Source: an uncultured Bacteroidales bacterium (GTDB lineage Bacteria; Bacteroidota; Bacteroidia; Bacteroidales; Paludibacteraceae). Taken from it: a stretch of DNA of 64,000 nt. Positions 35,156-43,422 of the stretch are shown here, piece after piece (the stretch's first letter is position 1; each line of letters opens with the position of its first letter). The stretch spans positions 62,001 through 126,000 of the forward strand of contig UQNE01000004.1 of the NCBI GenBank assembly GCA_900542355.1, read 5' to 3'. Both the position numbers and the translations under genes were made by a program. Under the pieces are notes generated by a model. The model made no database searches. It saw nothing but the letters and a program-made list of their open reading frames with translations, and was not told where the DNA came from.

Positions 35156-37633
35156 ATGAAATACAAAATCATATTGATTGCGCTGTTGTGTGCGGTATGC
35201 ACCTTTGCGCAGAAGACTATCTCCGGAAAAGTTCAAGACACCGAGGCGAACCCGATAGCGTTTGCCACTGTCAGCCTCTTGCAGACCGACAGCACGCTGG
35301 TAACGGGTGCTATCACCGACGACCAAGGTGCGTTCACGCTCTCCGCATCGAGCGGCAAATACCTGCTGCAGGTGAGTTTCATCGGCTACCAAACCCTCTG
35401 CCGCCCCGTCTGGTCGGGCAACAAAGACCTGCTATTCACGCTGTCGGAGGAGAGCAAAGAATTAGGCGAAGTGGAGGTGAAAGCACGGAAGCAACTCATT
35501 GAGCGTCAGTTCGATAAGATCGTACTCAATGTCAGCAACTCGCCTTTCGCTGCGGGTAGCACGGGCAAGGAACTGCTCAAGAAAGCCCCGGGCGTGAATG
35601 TGGATAAGAACGGCAATGTAACGGTCAACGGCAAGTCGGTGGAGGTGTATATCGATGGTCGCCCGTCCTACCTGAGCGGCGAGCAACTGAAAGCCATGCT
35701 CGAAGGCACCGACGGCAGCACGATAGAGAAGATAGAGATTATCTCCAACCCCTCGGCGAAGTACGATGCTTCGGGGCAAGGTGGTATCATTAATATCAAG
35801 ACCAAGCGCAACATGATGCGCGGACTCAATGGTACACTCTCTGCTGCCTACGGAGGTATGTACTACAAGGATATCAAACAATGGTTGAATGCCGAAATGT
35901 TCTCGCTCAACCTCAACTACCGCACCGAGAAGACCTACACATTCGGTAGCCTCACGCAGGTCTATACCAATCAGAATGTGGGTGTAGAGACAGGCTCCAC
36001 CTATCTCGATACGCTTACCCATACTACCACCGAGCGGTACGACAAGTCGGAATACGATTGCGATTTCCAATACTATATGCTCAAACTCGGTAACGACTGG
36101 TTTATCAATGATAAGAATACCTTTGGTTTTATCTTTCAGGCACCGTTTATGATTATGAATCAGAACATCCCCGAGGGGCACGGATACGGCTACACCAAGG
36201 TGGGCAACGACATCGCGGAGAACTCCATGCTCTCTATCAGCGGTCCGATGTTCTCGCAGCAGTACACAGCCAACCTCAACTACACCCATGTCTTCAACGA
36301 TTCGTTGGAGCGCGAACTGACGGCGAATATCGACTACAACCGCTACGGTTGGAACCAACGCAACGAGCAGCGCAATATCTACACCTATCCGACCCGCCCC
36401 GATACGCTACGCACGGGACTGAATATCAACACCGACCAAGTGGTGGACATCTATTCCGCCAAAGTGGATTTCCAAACGCGCTTCTGGCAGACGGGTATGA
36501 TTGAGGCGGGAGCGAAATACGCCCTTTCCAACACCGGCAACCGAATGACTACCGACAGCCTCCTTGGCGATACTTGGAGCCCGACCACCCACTCCGACTT
36601 CGACTATGCGGAGCATGTGGCTGCCCTCTATATCTCGCTGGCAAAGCAGTTCGGACAGCACTTCAATGCCAAGATAGGACTGCGTGGCGAATATACCCAT
36701 TCGCGTGGCAACTGGATTACCGCCGACAGCACCTCCACAAAGGACTATTTCAACCTGTTCCCTACTGCGTTCTTCGGCTACACACCGACCGACAAATGGT
36801 CGATGAATGTCTCCTACACCCGCCGTATCTCACGCCCGAGTTACTACCAACTCAACCCCTTCCGCACCTATATCGATGCGCACAACTACTCGGAGGGTAA
36901 CCCCGAACTGACACCGGAGTTCAACAACCAAGTGGACCTTAATTTCTCCTACTCGCAGTATGTATCGTTGGCGTTCAACTTCGCACACACGCAGGATATG
37001 TTCTCCCAACGCATGGAGATCCTGCCCAACGGCGACGGGCGACAACGGTGGATGAACTTCGGTACTTGCACCACCCACGGCGGTAACCTCTCGCTGACCG
37101 AACTGCCCATCGTGCCTAAGTTTGTAACGGGCGATGACGGCTCACGCACGATGCAAGGCGCTTGGCTCGCTCTCACGCTCAACGGCGGCTATTACTACTT
37201 CATCAACCGCTCCTACGACAAGCAGTACGACAACCGCAACCACTGGGGCTACGGCTCGGCTACACTCACTGCCTACCTGCCGAAAGACTGGACAATCTCG
37301 GTGGACGGATTCTACCAAGCCCCTATCGTAAACGGATACGACCGCACCGATCAATACTACAACATGGGTGCCGGCGTACGCAAGATGTGGACGGAAAAAG
37401 GATTGATACTCAACTTGAATGTACAAGACTTGCTGCGCTCGGGCAACTTTACGAACGAGTCGTTGGGCTTGGAAGAGGGTAACAGAGCCTATAACTTTGG
37501 TAACTATCGTATGCAGAAAGTGATGCTCAGCCTCACATGGATGTTCGGACAGCAGCAGTATGTGAAACAGCGTAAGGTGGGCAACCTCGACGAGTCCTCA
37601 CGCCTCGGTGGCGGCGGCAGCGTGGGCAAGTGA
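35156..37633 (+). CDS. Outer-membrane beta-barrel receptor (TonB-dependent receptor-like)
   Basis: An 825-aa protein with a Sec signal (LLCAVCTFAQ). Residues ~20-105 form a carboxypeptidase-like regulatory domain (ISGKVQDTEANPIAFATVSLL). A plug-like segment follows (ELLKKAPGVNVDKNGNVTVNGKSVEVYIDGRP, then EIISNPSAKYDASGQGGIINIKTKRN), and the rest is the outer-membrane beta-barrel family barrel. These receptors are TonB-linked but usually not paired with SusD; substrates range from metals to peptides. The gene follows the TetR-type regulator after 60 nt, suggesting small-molecule-responsive control. It ends with a Gly-rich tail (GGGGSVGK) rather than an aromatic residue. Confidence 0.85.
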   Translation: MKYKIILIALLCAVCTFAQKTISGKVQDTEANPIAFATVSLLQTDSTLVTGAITDDQGAFTLSASSGKYLLQVSFIGYQTLCRPVWSGNKDLLFTLSEESKELGEVEVKARKQLIERQFDKIVLNVSNSPFAAGSTGKELLKKAPGVNVDKNGNVTVNGKSVEVYIDGRPSYLSGEQLKAMLEGTDGSTIEKIEIISNPSAKYDASGQGGIINIKTKRNMMRGLNGTLSAAYGGMYYKDIKQWLNAEMFSLNLNYRTEKTYTFGSLTQVYTNQNVGVETGSTYLDTLTHTTTERYDKSEYDCDFQYYMLKLGNDWFINDKNTFGFIFQAPFMIMNQNIPEGHGYGYTKVGNDIAENSMLSISGPMFSQQYTANLNYTHVFNDSLERELTANIDYNRYGWNQRNEQRNIYTYPTRPDTLRTGLNINTDQVVDIYSAKVDFQTRFWQTGMIEAGAKYALSNTGNRMTTDSLLGDTWSPTTHSDFDYAEHVAALYISLAKQFGQHFNAKIGLRGEYTHSRGNWITADSTSTKDYFNLFPTAFFGYTPTDKWSMNVSYTRRISRPSYYQLNPFRTYIDAHNYSEGNPELTPEFNNQVDLNFSYSQYVSLAFNFAHTQDMFSQRMEILPNGDGRQRWMNFGTCTTHGGNLSLTELPIVPKFVTGDDGSRTMQGAWLALTLNGGYYYFINRSYDKQYDNRNHWGYGSATLTAYLPKDWTISVDGFYQAPIVNGYDRTDQYYNMGAGVRKMWTEKGLILNLNVQDLLRSGNFTNESLGLEEGNRAYNFGNYRMQKVMLSLTWMFGQQQYVKQRKVGNLDESSRLGGGGSVGK

Positions 37634-37670
37634 TGTTCCTCTATAAAATGTAAATAGTAAAACAACCGAT

Positions 37671-38061
37671 ATGCGTATTTCATTGCTCACTCTCCGCTTT
37701 CGCCTTGCTGCCGCACTCTGCGGAGTGTTGGCAGTAGGGCATTTGCTGTGCCTGCCGTGGCTATGGCAAGTGTTTGATGTGTATGGCATTACGGATGTTA
37801 TGTGGCAGTTCGCAGGTTGGTGGCAACCGCTGCCGTACCTCATCACGGTGGGGATAGCCCTGTGCTTTGCGCTTGCGGGGGCATACGGCTTGGCGTACTG
37901 CGGCGACTTGCGTCCGCTGCCCATGCGAGATATACCAAAACGCGATGCCTGCTTTGTACGCCGACCCCGCACGCCCTTGCCCCATAGAGAAATACATTAC
38001 CGACCCGTTCACCACTGCCCCCGAAGACCTCATTACCGAGATATGGATGGCTGTCAGATAG
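37671..38061 (+). pseudogene. Truncated membrane protein joined to a GyrI-like C-terminal fragment
   Basis: From ATG 37671 about 88 residues encode three membrane helices (ALCGVLAVGHLLCL, ITDVMWQFAGWWQPLPYLITVGIALCFALAGAYGLAYCGD). After LPMRDI (~37933) the frame loses protein character. A different frame from ~37940 reads CPIEKYITDPFTTAPEDLITEIWMAV, resembling the last strand of GyrI-like/AraC-effector-binding domains. I read this as a deletion junction between two genes: the first lost its C-terminal half, the second its N-terminus. The in-frame product (to 38147) would carry a nonsense tail. Confidence 0.5.
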
Positions 38062-38115
38062 CACCCGCCTGCATGGCGGATAGTGCCTCATCATTCATTG
38101 CTAATTCAAAATTAG

Positions 38116-38454
38116 ATGAACCCTTTGATTGCTTATTGCGGTCTTGACTGTGCCTCGTGTGAGGCACGCACCGCTACTCTGCGCAACGATGACGCCATGC
38201 GCATCCGTGTGGCGCAGCAATGGAGCGAACTGAACCAAGTGGAGATACGCCCGTCGGACATCTGCTGCCTCGGTTGCCGTACCGAGGGCGTCAAGAGCGT
38301 CTATTGCGACCGTCTTTGTCCTATCCGCCAATGTGCTTTGTCGCGTGCTTTGTCGCACTGCGGTGTATGCCCCAAGATGTCGCACTGCAACACGCTTCAT
38401 CGCCTTACCGACAACGCCCCGCAAGCCCTCCGCAACCTGTCCGGCACCGAATAG
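38116..38454 (+). CDS. DUF3795 cysteine-rich protein
   Basis: A 112-aa protein starting MNPLIAYCGLDCASCEA, the usual DUF3795 opening, with further Cys clusters ICCLGC, VYCDRLCPIRQC and HCGVCPKMSHC. The twelve or so cysteines suggest a metal or Fe-S site; no activity is known to me. It converges with rlmH, the stop codons being a few bases apart. Confidence 0.85.
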   Translation: MNPLIAYCGLDCASCEARTATLRNDDAMRIRVAQQWSELNQVEIRPSDICCLGCRTEGVKSVYCDRLCPIRQCALSRALSHCGVCPKMSHCNTLHRLTDNAPQALRNLSGTE

Positions 38455-38455
38455 T

Positions 38456-38926
38456 CTACTCGTGGTGGTACGGCTCACCGCGCAGGATAGTCATCGCACG
38501 GTAGATCTGCTCTACAAAAAGCAGGCGTATCATTTGGTGACTGAAAGTCATTCGGCTCAGCGATATTTTGCCGTTGGCACGCGCATACACGCTTTCGGAG
38601 AACCCGTATGGACCGCCTACCGCTAGGATCATATCCCGCCCCGACGACATCTTCTTCTGTAGATAATTAGCAAACTCAATCGACCTATACTCCGTGCCGT
38701 GTTCGTCTAATAGCACCAAGTCGGCAGACGCCCCTACAGCGCGGAGTATCATCTCCCCCTCGGTGGTCTTCTGCTGCTCTTGGGTCAGCGACTTGGCATT
38801 CTTCAACTCCGGTATCACCTGTATGTCAAAACTGATATAGTGCTTCAGCCGCTGCTGATACTCCTCAATCAGTGCCTGCAACTGTGGGTCTGTGGTCTTG
38901 CCTACTACCAAAAGTGTAATTTTCAT
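38456..38926 (-). CDS. rlmH: 23S rRNA pseudouridine-1915 N3-methyltransferase RlmH
   Basis: A 157-aa SPOUT methyltransferase: MKITLLVVGKTTDPQLQALIEEYQQRL, LLDEHGTEYRSIEFANYLQ, AVGGPYGFSESV and the C-terminal LSRMTFSHQMIRLLFVEQIYRAMTI...YHHE. It methylates pseudouridine 1915 of helix 69 in the ribosome. The start at 38926 gives exactly the family N-terminus and lies ~18 nt after the predicted transcription start; longer in-frame extensions run into the tRNA and are rejected. Confidence 0.97.
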   Translation of the reverse strand: MKITLLVVGKTTDPQLQALIEEYQQRLKHYISFDIQVIPELKNAKSLTQEQQKTTEGEMILRAVGASADLVLLDEHGTEYRSIEFANYLQKKMSSGRDMILAVGGPYGFSESVYARANGKISLSRMTFSHQMIRLLFVEQIYRAMTILRGEPYHHE

Positions 38927-38950
38927 CCTGCTATTGTTCTTTTGCTGATA

Positions 38951-38982
38951 CAAAAGTACTGCTTTTTGTACGGAAAACCAAA
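38951..38982 (-). promoter_or_regulatory. Promoter of rlmH
   Basis: On the minus strand TTTG (38982-38979), 20 nt, TACTTTTG (38958-38951). It is divergent from the tRNA-Leu promoter 27 bp away. Confidence 0.75.
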
Positions 38983-39008
38983 TTTTTTGAAGAAAAATGC
39001 GCCGAAAG

Positions 39009-39040
39009 TTTGCGTGTGTCAGAAAAAAGTAGTACCTTTG
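39009..39040 (+). promoter_or_regulatory. Promoter of tRNA-Leu and rpsU
   Basis: TTTG (39009-39012), 20 nt, TACCTTTG (39033-39040), followed by CACCCGCTTTCG. No terminator is seen between the tRNA and rpsU, so both can be co-transcribed. Confidence 0.8.
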
Positions 39041-39096
39041 CACCCGCTTTCGTTCAGAAGTGGTACGCTTAGTACGGCAGATGAGCATAAAGCAAT

Positions 39097-39178
39097 GCCC
39101 AGATGGCGGAATCGGTAGACGCGCTGGTCTCAAACACCAGTGGTGCAAACCGTGCCGGTTCGACCCCGGCTCTGGGTA
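39097..39178 (+). tRNA. tRNA-Leu (anticodon CAA)
   Basis: 82 nt with acceptor GCCCAGA/TCTGGGT, anticodon stem CTGGT/ACCAG with loop CTCAAAC (anticodon CAA), a variable arm TGGTGCAAACCG, T arm GCCGG-TTCGACC-CCGGC and discriminator A. CCA is not encoded. It reads UUG codons. Confidence 0.95.
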
Positions 39179-39290
39179 CAAAATAATTTATTTGGTTGAT
39201 AAAAGGTCAGGCGGGAGACTTAAACATCCGCTATTCGGAACTCAAATACAATGTCGGCTTGCCGAGAGAGTACATCGGTTCCAACTCAAA

Positions 39291-39296
39291 AGGAGG
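39291..39296 (+). promoter_or_regulatory. Genuine Shine-Dalgarno site of rpsU
   Basis: AGGAGG within AAAAGGAGGTG, 8 nt before the ATG at 39305. Other genes here have A-rich leaders without such a site. Known: in Bacteroidota the anti-SD of 16S rRNA is sequestered on the ribosome with bS21 taking part, and rpsU keeps a strong SD as an autoregulatory exception. Confidence 0.85.
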
Positions 39297-39304
39297 TGTA
39301 TGCA

Positions 39305-39499
39305 ATGATAGTAGTACCGGTAAAAGAAGGTGAGAATATCGAGCGCGCGATTAAGAAATTCAAACGCAAATTCGACAAGACAGGTGTTGTTAAAGAACTT
39401 CGCCGTCGTCAGCAATTCGACAAACCTTCAGAGATAAAACGCGTCAAGATGGCACATGCTAAGTATGTGCAGCAGTTGCATGCTCACGACGATATGTAA
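39305..39499 (+). CDS. rpsU: 30S ribosomal protein bS21
   Basis: 64 aa, MIVVPVKEGENIERAIKKFKRKFDKTGVVKELRRRQQFDKPSEIKR..., a complete basic bS21. The start at 39305 is fixed by the AGGAGG site 8 nt upstream and by family length; an in-frame ATG at 39251 is rejected. A stem-loop terminator follows 23 nt after the stop. Confidence 0.97.
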   Translation: MIVVPVKEGENIERAIKKFKRKFDKTGVVKELRRRQQFDKPSEIKRVKMAHAKYVQQLHAHDDM

Positions 39500-39522
39500 T
39501 TTGTCGTTTCTCCATTAGGGGC

Positions 39523-39559
39523 AGAGGTTGTTTAACGCTAAGTTAGACGACCTCTTTTT
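39523..39559 (+). terminator. Terminator of rpsU
   Basis: AGAGGTTGTTTAAC - GCTAA - GTTAGACGACCTCT (14-bp stem with two G-U pairs), then five T. Confidence 0.85.
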
Positions 39560-39652
39560 GTATTTATTTGGTTCTATCATCCTCGTTTCTATCCCTAACA
39601 CTCGCAGATGCATAGACAACCAATTGATAATAATCATTTACACGAAGCATAT

Positions 39653-40867
39653 ATGAAAAAGATTCTTTTTAGTGCAGCATTGGCGGCTTTTGCGCTCAAT
39701 GTCTGTGCCCAAACCGACACTACTGCCCTCAAAACCGACACCATCGAGGGCTTTCGTTTTACCACTATCGACAGCGTGGCAATCACTCCCGTTAAAGACC
39801 AGCACCGCAGCAGCACTTGCTGGGCGTTCTCTACTGTCGGCTTCCTCGAGAGCGAGTTGCTCCGTATGGGCAAAGGCGAATACGACCTCAGCGAGATGTT
39901 TGTTGTCAGCCATACGATGGTCGATCGTGCAGAGTATGTAGTGCGTATGTACGGTAGCACCGAGTTCGCAGCCGGTGGTTCGGCGTATGATGTCATCTAT
40001 TGCCTCAAAAACTACGGTATGGTACCGCAATCCGCTATGCCGGGTATTCTCTATGGCTCTACTCCCGCTGACACTCTCCCGGTGCACGCTGAGTTGGATG
40101 CTGTGGCAGGAGGCTATGTACACGCCCTCACCAATAGCAAACTCAAAAAACTGACACCCGTTTGGAAGCAAGGGTTGCAGGCTATCTACGATACTTATCT
40201 CGGTGCTTGCCCCGAGTCCTTTACCTACAACGGAAAACAATACACTCCCCAATCGTTCGTTCAGTCGTTAGGACTGAATGCCGATGATTATGTGAGCATT
40301 ACATCTTATACCCACCATCCTTTCTACACCACTTTCGCGCTCGAAGTGCCCGACAATTGGCGTATGGATCAGATGTACAATGTGCCTATCGATGACCTTA
40401 TGCGTATCATCGACAACGCTATCAGCAAGGGATACACTATGGCGTGGGGTGCCGATGTCAGCGAAGTCGGATTTACCCGCAAGGGTATCGGTGTGATGCC
40501 CGATGCCGACAAAGGCGCAGACCTCACCGGTAGCGATGCCGCACATTGGTTAGGGCTCACCGAGAAAGATAAAAAGGACGAACTGACCAAAAAACCGCTC
40601 CCCGAGATGCAGATTACCCAAGAGATGCGCCAACAGGCTTTCGATAATTGGGAAACAACCGATGACCATGGTATGCAGATTTTTGGTACCGCTAAAGATC
40701 AAAATGGGAAACGCTACTATATGGTCAAGAACTCATGGGGTACGCAAAAGAGTGATTACCACGGTATTTGGTACATCTCCGAGGCGTTTATGAAGTACAA
40801 GACCAACGATATCTTGGTGCATAAAGATGCTATCCCAAAGGATATTCGTAAGAAACTCGGTATCTGA
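39653..40867 (+). CDS. Exported C1-family cysteine peptidase (PepC/bleomycin-hydrolase type)
   Basis: 404 aa from ATG 39653 (MKKILFSAALAAFALNVCAQ, a clear Sec signal; the in-frame ATG 15 codons upstream would bury it). The papain-like triad is Cys56 in STCWAFS, His339 in DDHGMQ and Asn360 in VKNSWG; the helper Gln is in DQHRSST. It aligns with the aminopeptidase C/bleomycin hydrolase family by its large insertions (GGSAYDVIYCLKNYGMVP, AHWLGLTEK), although those are normally cytosolic. A signal peptide makes this the exported form common in Bacteroidales, likely trimming peptides in the periplasm. Confidence 0.9.
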   Translation: MKKILFSAALAAFALNVCAQTDTTALKTDTIEGFRFTTIDSVAITPVKDQHRSSTCWAFSTVGFLESELLRMGKGEYDLSEMFVVSHTMVDRAEYVVRMYGSTEFAAGGSAYDVIYCLKNYGMVPQSAMPGILYGSTPADTLPVHAELDAVAGGYVHALTNSKLKKLTPVWKQGLQAIYDTYLGACPESFTYNGKQYTPQSFVQSLGLNADDYVSITSYTHHPFYTTFALEVPDNWRMDQMYNVPIDDLMRIIDNAISKGYTMAWGADVSEVGFTRKGIGVMPDADKGADLTGSDAAHWLGLTEKDKKDELTKKPLPEMQITQEMRQQAFDNWETTDDHGMQIFGTAKDQNGKRYYMVKNSWGTQKSDYHGIWYISEAFMKYKTNDILVHKDAIPKDIRKKLGI

Positions 40868-40944
40868 TATGGCTCGTCTTTGCGGATAAAACTGCCAATG
40901 GCGTCGCCGCAATACAGAGCCGGTATAGCACAATCCATACAAAA

Positions 40945-40980
40945 AGAGAGGCTTCCGTTGCAAGAAGTCTCTCTTTTTTG
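40945..40980. terminator. Bidirectional terminator between the peptidase and folK
   Basis: AGAGAGGCTTC - CGTTGCAA - GAAGTCTCTCT with T-runs on both strands, between convergent genes. Confidence 0.85.
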
Positions 40981-41037
40981 TGTCGTATGCCGTCCGAAAA
41001 AATGCTTGTTACATGTTTAATCGTCAATTAACCGTAA

Positions 41038-41631
41038 TTAACGGAGAATGGATTTTATATGGTCTTTTATATGGCTTTTAATGGAGCCCCCATGTCCCCG
41101 CTGTGCAACATCCCCTCCTTTGGAGGTGCTTGGGGAGGTCTTTAGTATCTCTATCAGCGGTATCATTACAAAAGGTCTTAGGTGCATAAGCGGGTGGGGG
41201 AGTGTCAGTGTTGGTGTCTGTATTTGCAGCGACTTTCCTGCGGGAGTGAGATAAAAGAGCATATCTATATCGATTATGCGGTCGTGGTATTGCCTGTTTA
41301 CCGACTTGTGCGTGCGTCCCAATCGCCGTTCCACTTGCTGTGTGCGCTGTAGCACCTCTTGCGCTGTGAGTGCTGTCTGCAAACATACACACAGGTTGCA
41401 GAACGAATGCTCCGACTCAAACCCCCATGGCTCCGAATAGAAAAAAGAGGAACAGCCTGCTTGCTGTCCCACTTCCTGTTCCAATAGTTCTATGGCATTT
41501 CTGAGGTTGGTTTCTCTGTCGCCTATATTGCTCCCCAATGATAGATAGACCTTTGCCAAGCCTGAGTTGCTGCCGTATGATACCTTTGCTGCCATATCCT
41601 TTTCCTTCGTACAATACACCCCCAATGCCAT
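41038..41631 (-). CDS. folK: 2-amino-4-hydroxy-6-hydroxymethyldihydropteridine pyrophosphokinase
   Basis: A 197-aa HPPK: VYLSLGSNIGDRETNLRNAIELL, SSFFYSEPWGF, CVCLQTALTAQEVL, ERRLGRTHKSVNRQYHDRIIDIDMLFY and PHPLMHLRPFVMIPL. It transfers pyrophosphate from ATP to the pterin in folate synthesis. The ATG overlaps the cvpA stop (TAATG), which supports this start despite a ~27-residue N-terminal extension before the usual first strand; ATG 41595 is an alternative. The C-terminal tail (SPSTSKGGDVAQRGHGGS...) is encoded partly by a G/C hairpin repeat (41111-41141), so the last ~30 residues are probably a repeat-derived extension. Confidence 0.92.
   Translation of the reverse strand: MALGVYCTKEKDMAAKVSYGSNSGLAKVYLSLGSNIGDRETNLRNAIELLEQEVGQQAGCSSFFYSEPWGFESEHSFCNLCVCLQTALTAQEVLQRTQQVERRLGRTHKSVNRQYHDRIIDIDMLFYLTPAGKSLQIQTPTLTLPHPLMHLRPFVMIPLIEILKTSPSTSKGGDVAQRGHGGSIKSHIKDHIKSILR
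41111..41141. repeat. G/C hairpin repeat element inside the folK 3' end
   Basis: CCCTCC-TTT-GGAGG followed by TGCTTGGGGAGGTC, similar in layout to 25240-25270 in GH3. Confidence 0.55.
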
Positions 41632-42137
41632 CAGTTAGGCAAACTGTTTGCCGTGGCGGTCGTTACTACATTGAGCAAGTGGTCGGCAGTATTGACAAAT
41701 GGCTGATACAATACCGAGCCTTTTACAATCTCCGTGTTCCCAAAGCAGCCGAACTGTTGGTCTATTCGGCTGGCAAGAAACACCACTATAATCACTACCA
41801 ACGCCCATTTGGCTGCCCCAAACACACCACCGCATAGTCTGTTCAGAAAACCGAGATGGATAGCACGCAGCAGTTTCGATAGCAATCGCCCGAGTATATT
41901 CAGTACGATGGCAATACCTAAGAAAAGCAGTGCGTAGGCAATCACATCGCATACGCCCGCCGGCCAAGTGGTTTGTGCCAATATCCACGCAGAGAAACGC
42001 GCACCCCATAGTCGCGCACCTACCACACCCAGTACCACGGCCAATATGGCAATTAGTTCGGTGATAAATCCCCGCATCAGTCCCCTAATCAGACCTATCA
42101 GTAGGGGCAATAGAAGGAGTGCATCAAGCCAATTCAT
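41631..42137 (-). CDS. CvpA-family membrane protein
   Basis: A 168-aa protein with about four membrane helices: NWLDALLLLPLLIGLIRGLMRGFITELIAILAVVLGVVGARLWG is the characteristic CvpA start, and a later segment reads LGFLNRLCGGVFGAAKWALVVIIVVF. The family is linked to colicin V production, stress tolerance and envelope homeostasis; the exact role is unknown. It is translationally coupled to folK through a shared TAATG. Confidence 0.9.
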   Translation of the reverse strand: MNWLDALLLLPLLIGLIRGLMRGFITELIAILAVVLGVVGARLWGARFSAWILAQTTWPAGVCDVIAYALLFLGIAIVLNILGRLLSKLLRAIHLGFLNRLCGGVFGAAKWALVVIIVVFLASRIDQQFGCFGNTEIVKGSVLYQPFVNTADHLLNVVTTATANSLPN

Positions 42138-42165
42138 TCGTCTTTCTTTGCTGTCTATCTACCAA

Positions 42166-42206
42166 ACAAGGAACCATCGCAAACCGTTTTGCGTATGATT
42201 CCTTGT
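42166..42206 (-). terminator. Hairpin between the DUF5689 and cvpA genes
   Basis: ACAAGGAA.CAT.CGCAAA pairs with TTTTGCGTATGATTCCTTGT (one mismatch, one bulge) just after the DUF5689 stop. The following minus-strand sequence is only weakly T-rich, so termination may be partial. Confidence 0.6.
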
Positions 42207-42219
42207 CTGTTATTAGGTG

Positions 42220-43422
42220 TTACTCTGTCGGCTCTGTAGTTGCCGTATCGTCCTTCGGAGCCGTGTACTCCTTCGGAATCCATTTCTCATCTCCCGCAGC
42301 CATCTCTATATCGTTGAGTGTGCTGCTGTTGCCGATATGGATGTTCCTTGGCGTAATCGACCAGTCGTATTGATCGTGAGCATAGCGGGCATTGTCGCGG
42401 AATTGACCCAAGATACCTACAATCGTACCTTTGTAATTCTTGCAGTTAGTCACGCCGTTGGCATCCGCTCCGGGGAGGTAGAAGTGTGCAAACTTGCTAT
42501 ATTCCGAGTTGCTCACCAGCGAAATGTTGGTGCCGTCGGTGATGATTCGGCTTTGTGGGTATCCGATGTTGTTCGTCGTCGGAGCAAATACATTGGCATA
42601 TTGGTCAGTCTCGGGGTCGCCGGTCTTGCAACTGTCCAAGGTGCTGTTGTTCTCGTATTGCCCTGTAAACCACACATTCTTCAATACTACCAAGCGCCCG
42701 TCCATCTCGCGCATCGCCTTCTCGTCGGTTACATCGAGATAGTCTTTGATAGTTATGGTATCATATTGCAGCAATGCGGGATTAGGTATGCCCAATAGGG
42801 TTACTGCATTGCGGAATATGCCGTTCGGAATACGCCCGGGTGCCCAGCCCACTTTCTGAGTGGCATTCTGTGCATAGATATTGTTGTTGTATGCCGGTAC
42901 GCACAGTTGCGGTTGGTCTCCGTAGCGGCCAATGCATAGCCCGTTGCAGCGGATCAGAATCTCTTGTCCCATTTGGTACATTCCGCCTACCGAACCTAAG
43001 TCCACCGATACGCGCAAGTTCTGCTGTTTGCCCTCTACCACTTGTTGGATAACCAGCGATTTGTAGAAGTTGCCTCCGTAGTCATCGGTCGAGATACGCC
43101 CGCGGATGTAGATACCTGCACCACCGGTGGGCAGGGTATCAAGCGAGAATAGGTAGATGCCGTCACCGTTGGTCGCACGAGTACGGTATTGCGAGGTATC
43201 ACTCCAGAAATTGCCCATTTCTGTCATATAGGTATCTACAAACTCGTTGAGTGTGTATAGATGATACTCTGTTTCTCGTGTCTGAATAAGGCTGTCTATG
43301 TTCTCGCCTTTTGCAAAAACATCATCCTCCGTTAGCGCACGAGGTTCACAAGATGTGAATAACGCACCTGCCGAAATGGCAAATAATGTGGCTATATATA
43401 AGAATTTTCGTTGCATACTCAT
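42220..43422 (-). CDS. DUF5689 lipoprotein, partner of the TonB receptor
   Basis: A 400-aa protein with lipoprotein signal SAGALFTSC. The body is of DUF5689 type: GIYIRGRISTDDYGGNFYKSLVIQ, GQEILIRCNGLCIGRYGDQPQL, GRLVVLKNVWFTGQYENN and a BACON/OB-like C-terminal part (GTIVGILGQFRDN). Genes of this family usually follow a TonB-dependent receptor, and here the ATG overlaps the receptor stop codon (TAATG), implying coupled translation and a joint outer-membrane complex. The ligand is unknown. Confidence 0.8.
   Translation of the reverse strand: MSMQRKFLYIATLFAISAGALFTSCEPRALTEDDVFAKGENIDSLIQTRETEYHLYTLNEFVDTYMTEMGNFWSDTSQYRTRATNGDGIYLFSLDTLPTGGAGIYIRGRISTDDYGGNFYKSLVIQQVVEGKQQNLRVSVDLGSVGGMYQMGQEILIRCNGLCIGRYGDQPQLCVPAYNNNIYAQNATQKVGWAPGRIPNGIFRNAVTLLGIPNPALLQYDTITIKDYLDVTDEKAMREMDGRLVVLKNVWFTGQYENNSTLDSCKTGDPETDQYANVFAPTTNNIGYPQSRIITDGTNISLVSNSEYSKFAHFYLPGADANGVTNCKNYKGTIVGILGQFRDNARYAHDQYDWSITPRNIHIGNSSTLNDIEMAAGDEKWIPKEYTAPKDDTATTEPTE

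Noticed and set aside
38927..39181. N-terminal extension of RlmH
   Set aside because: It runs antisense through the tRNA-Leu gene and past both promoters; family length fits the 38926 start.
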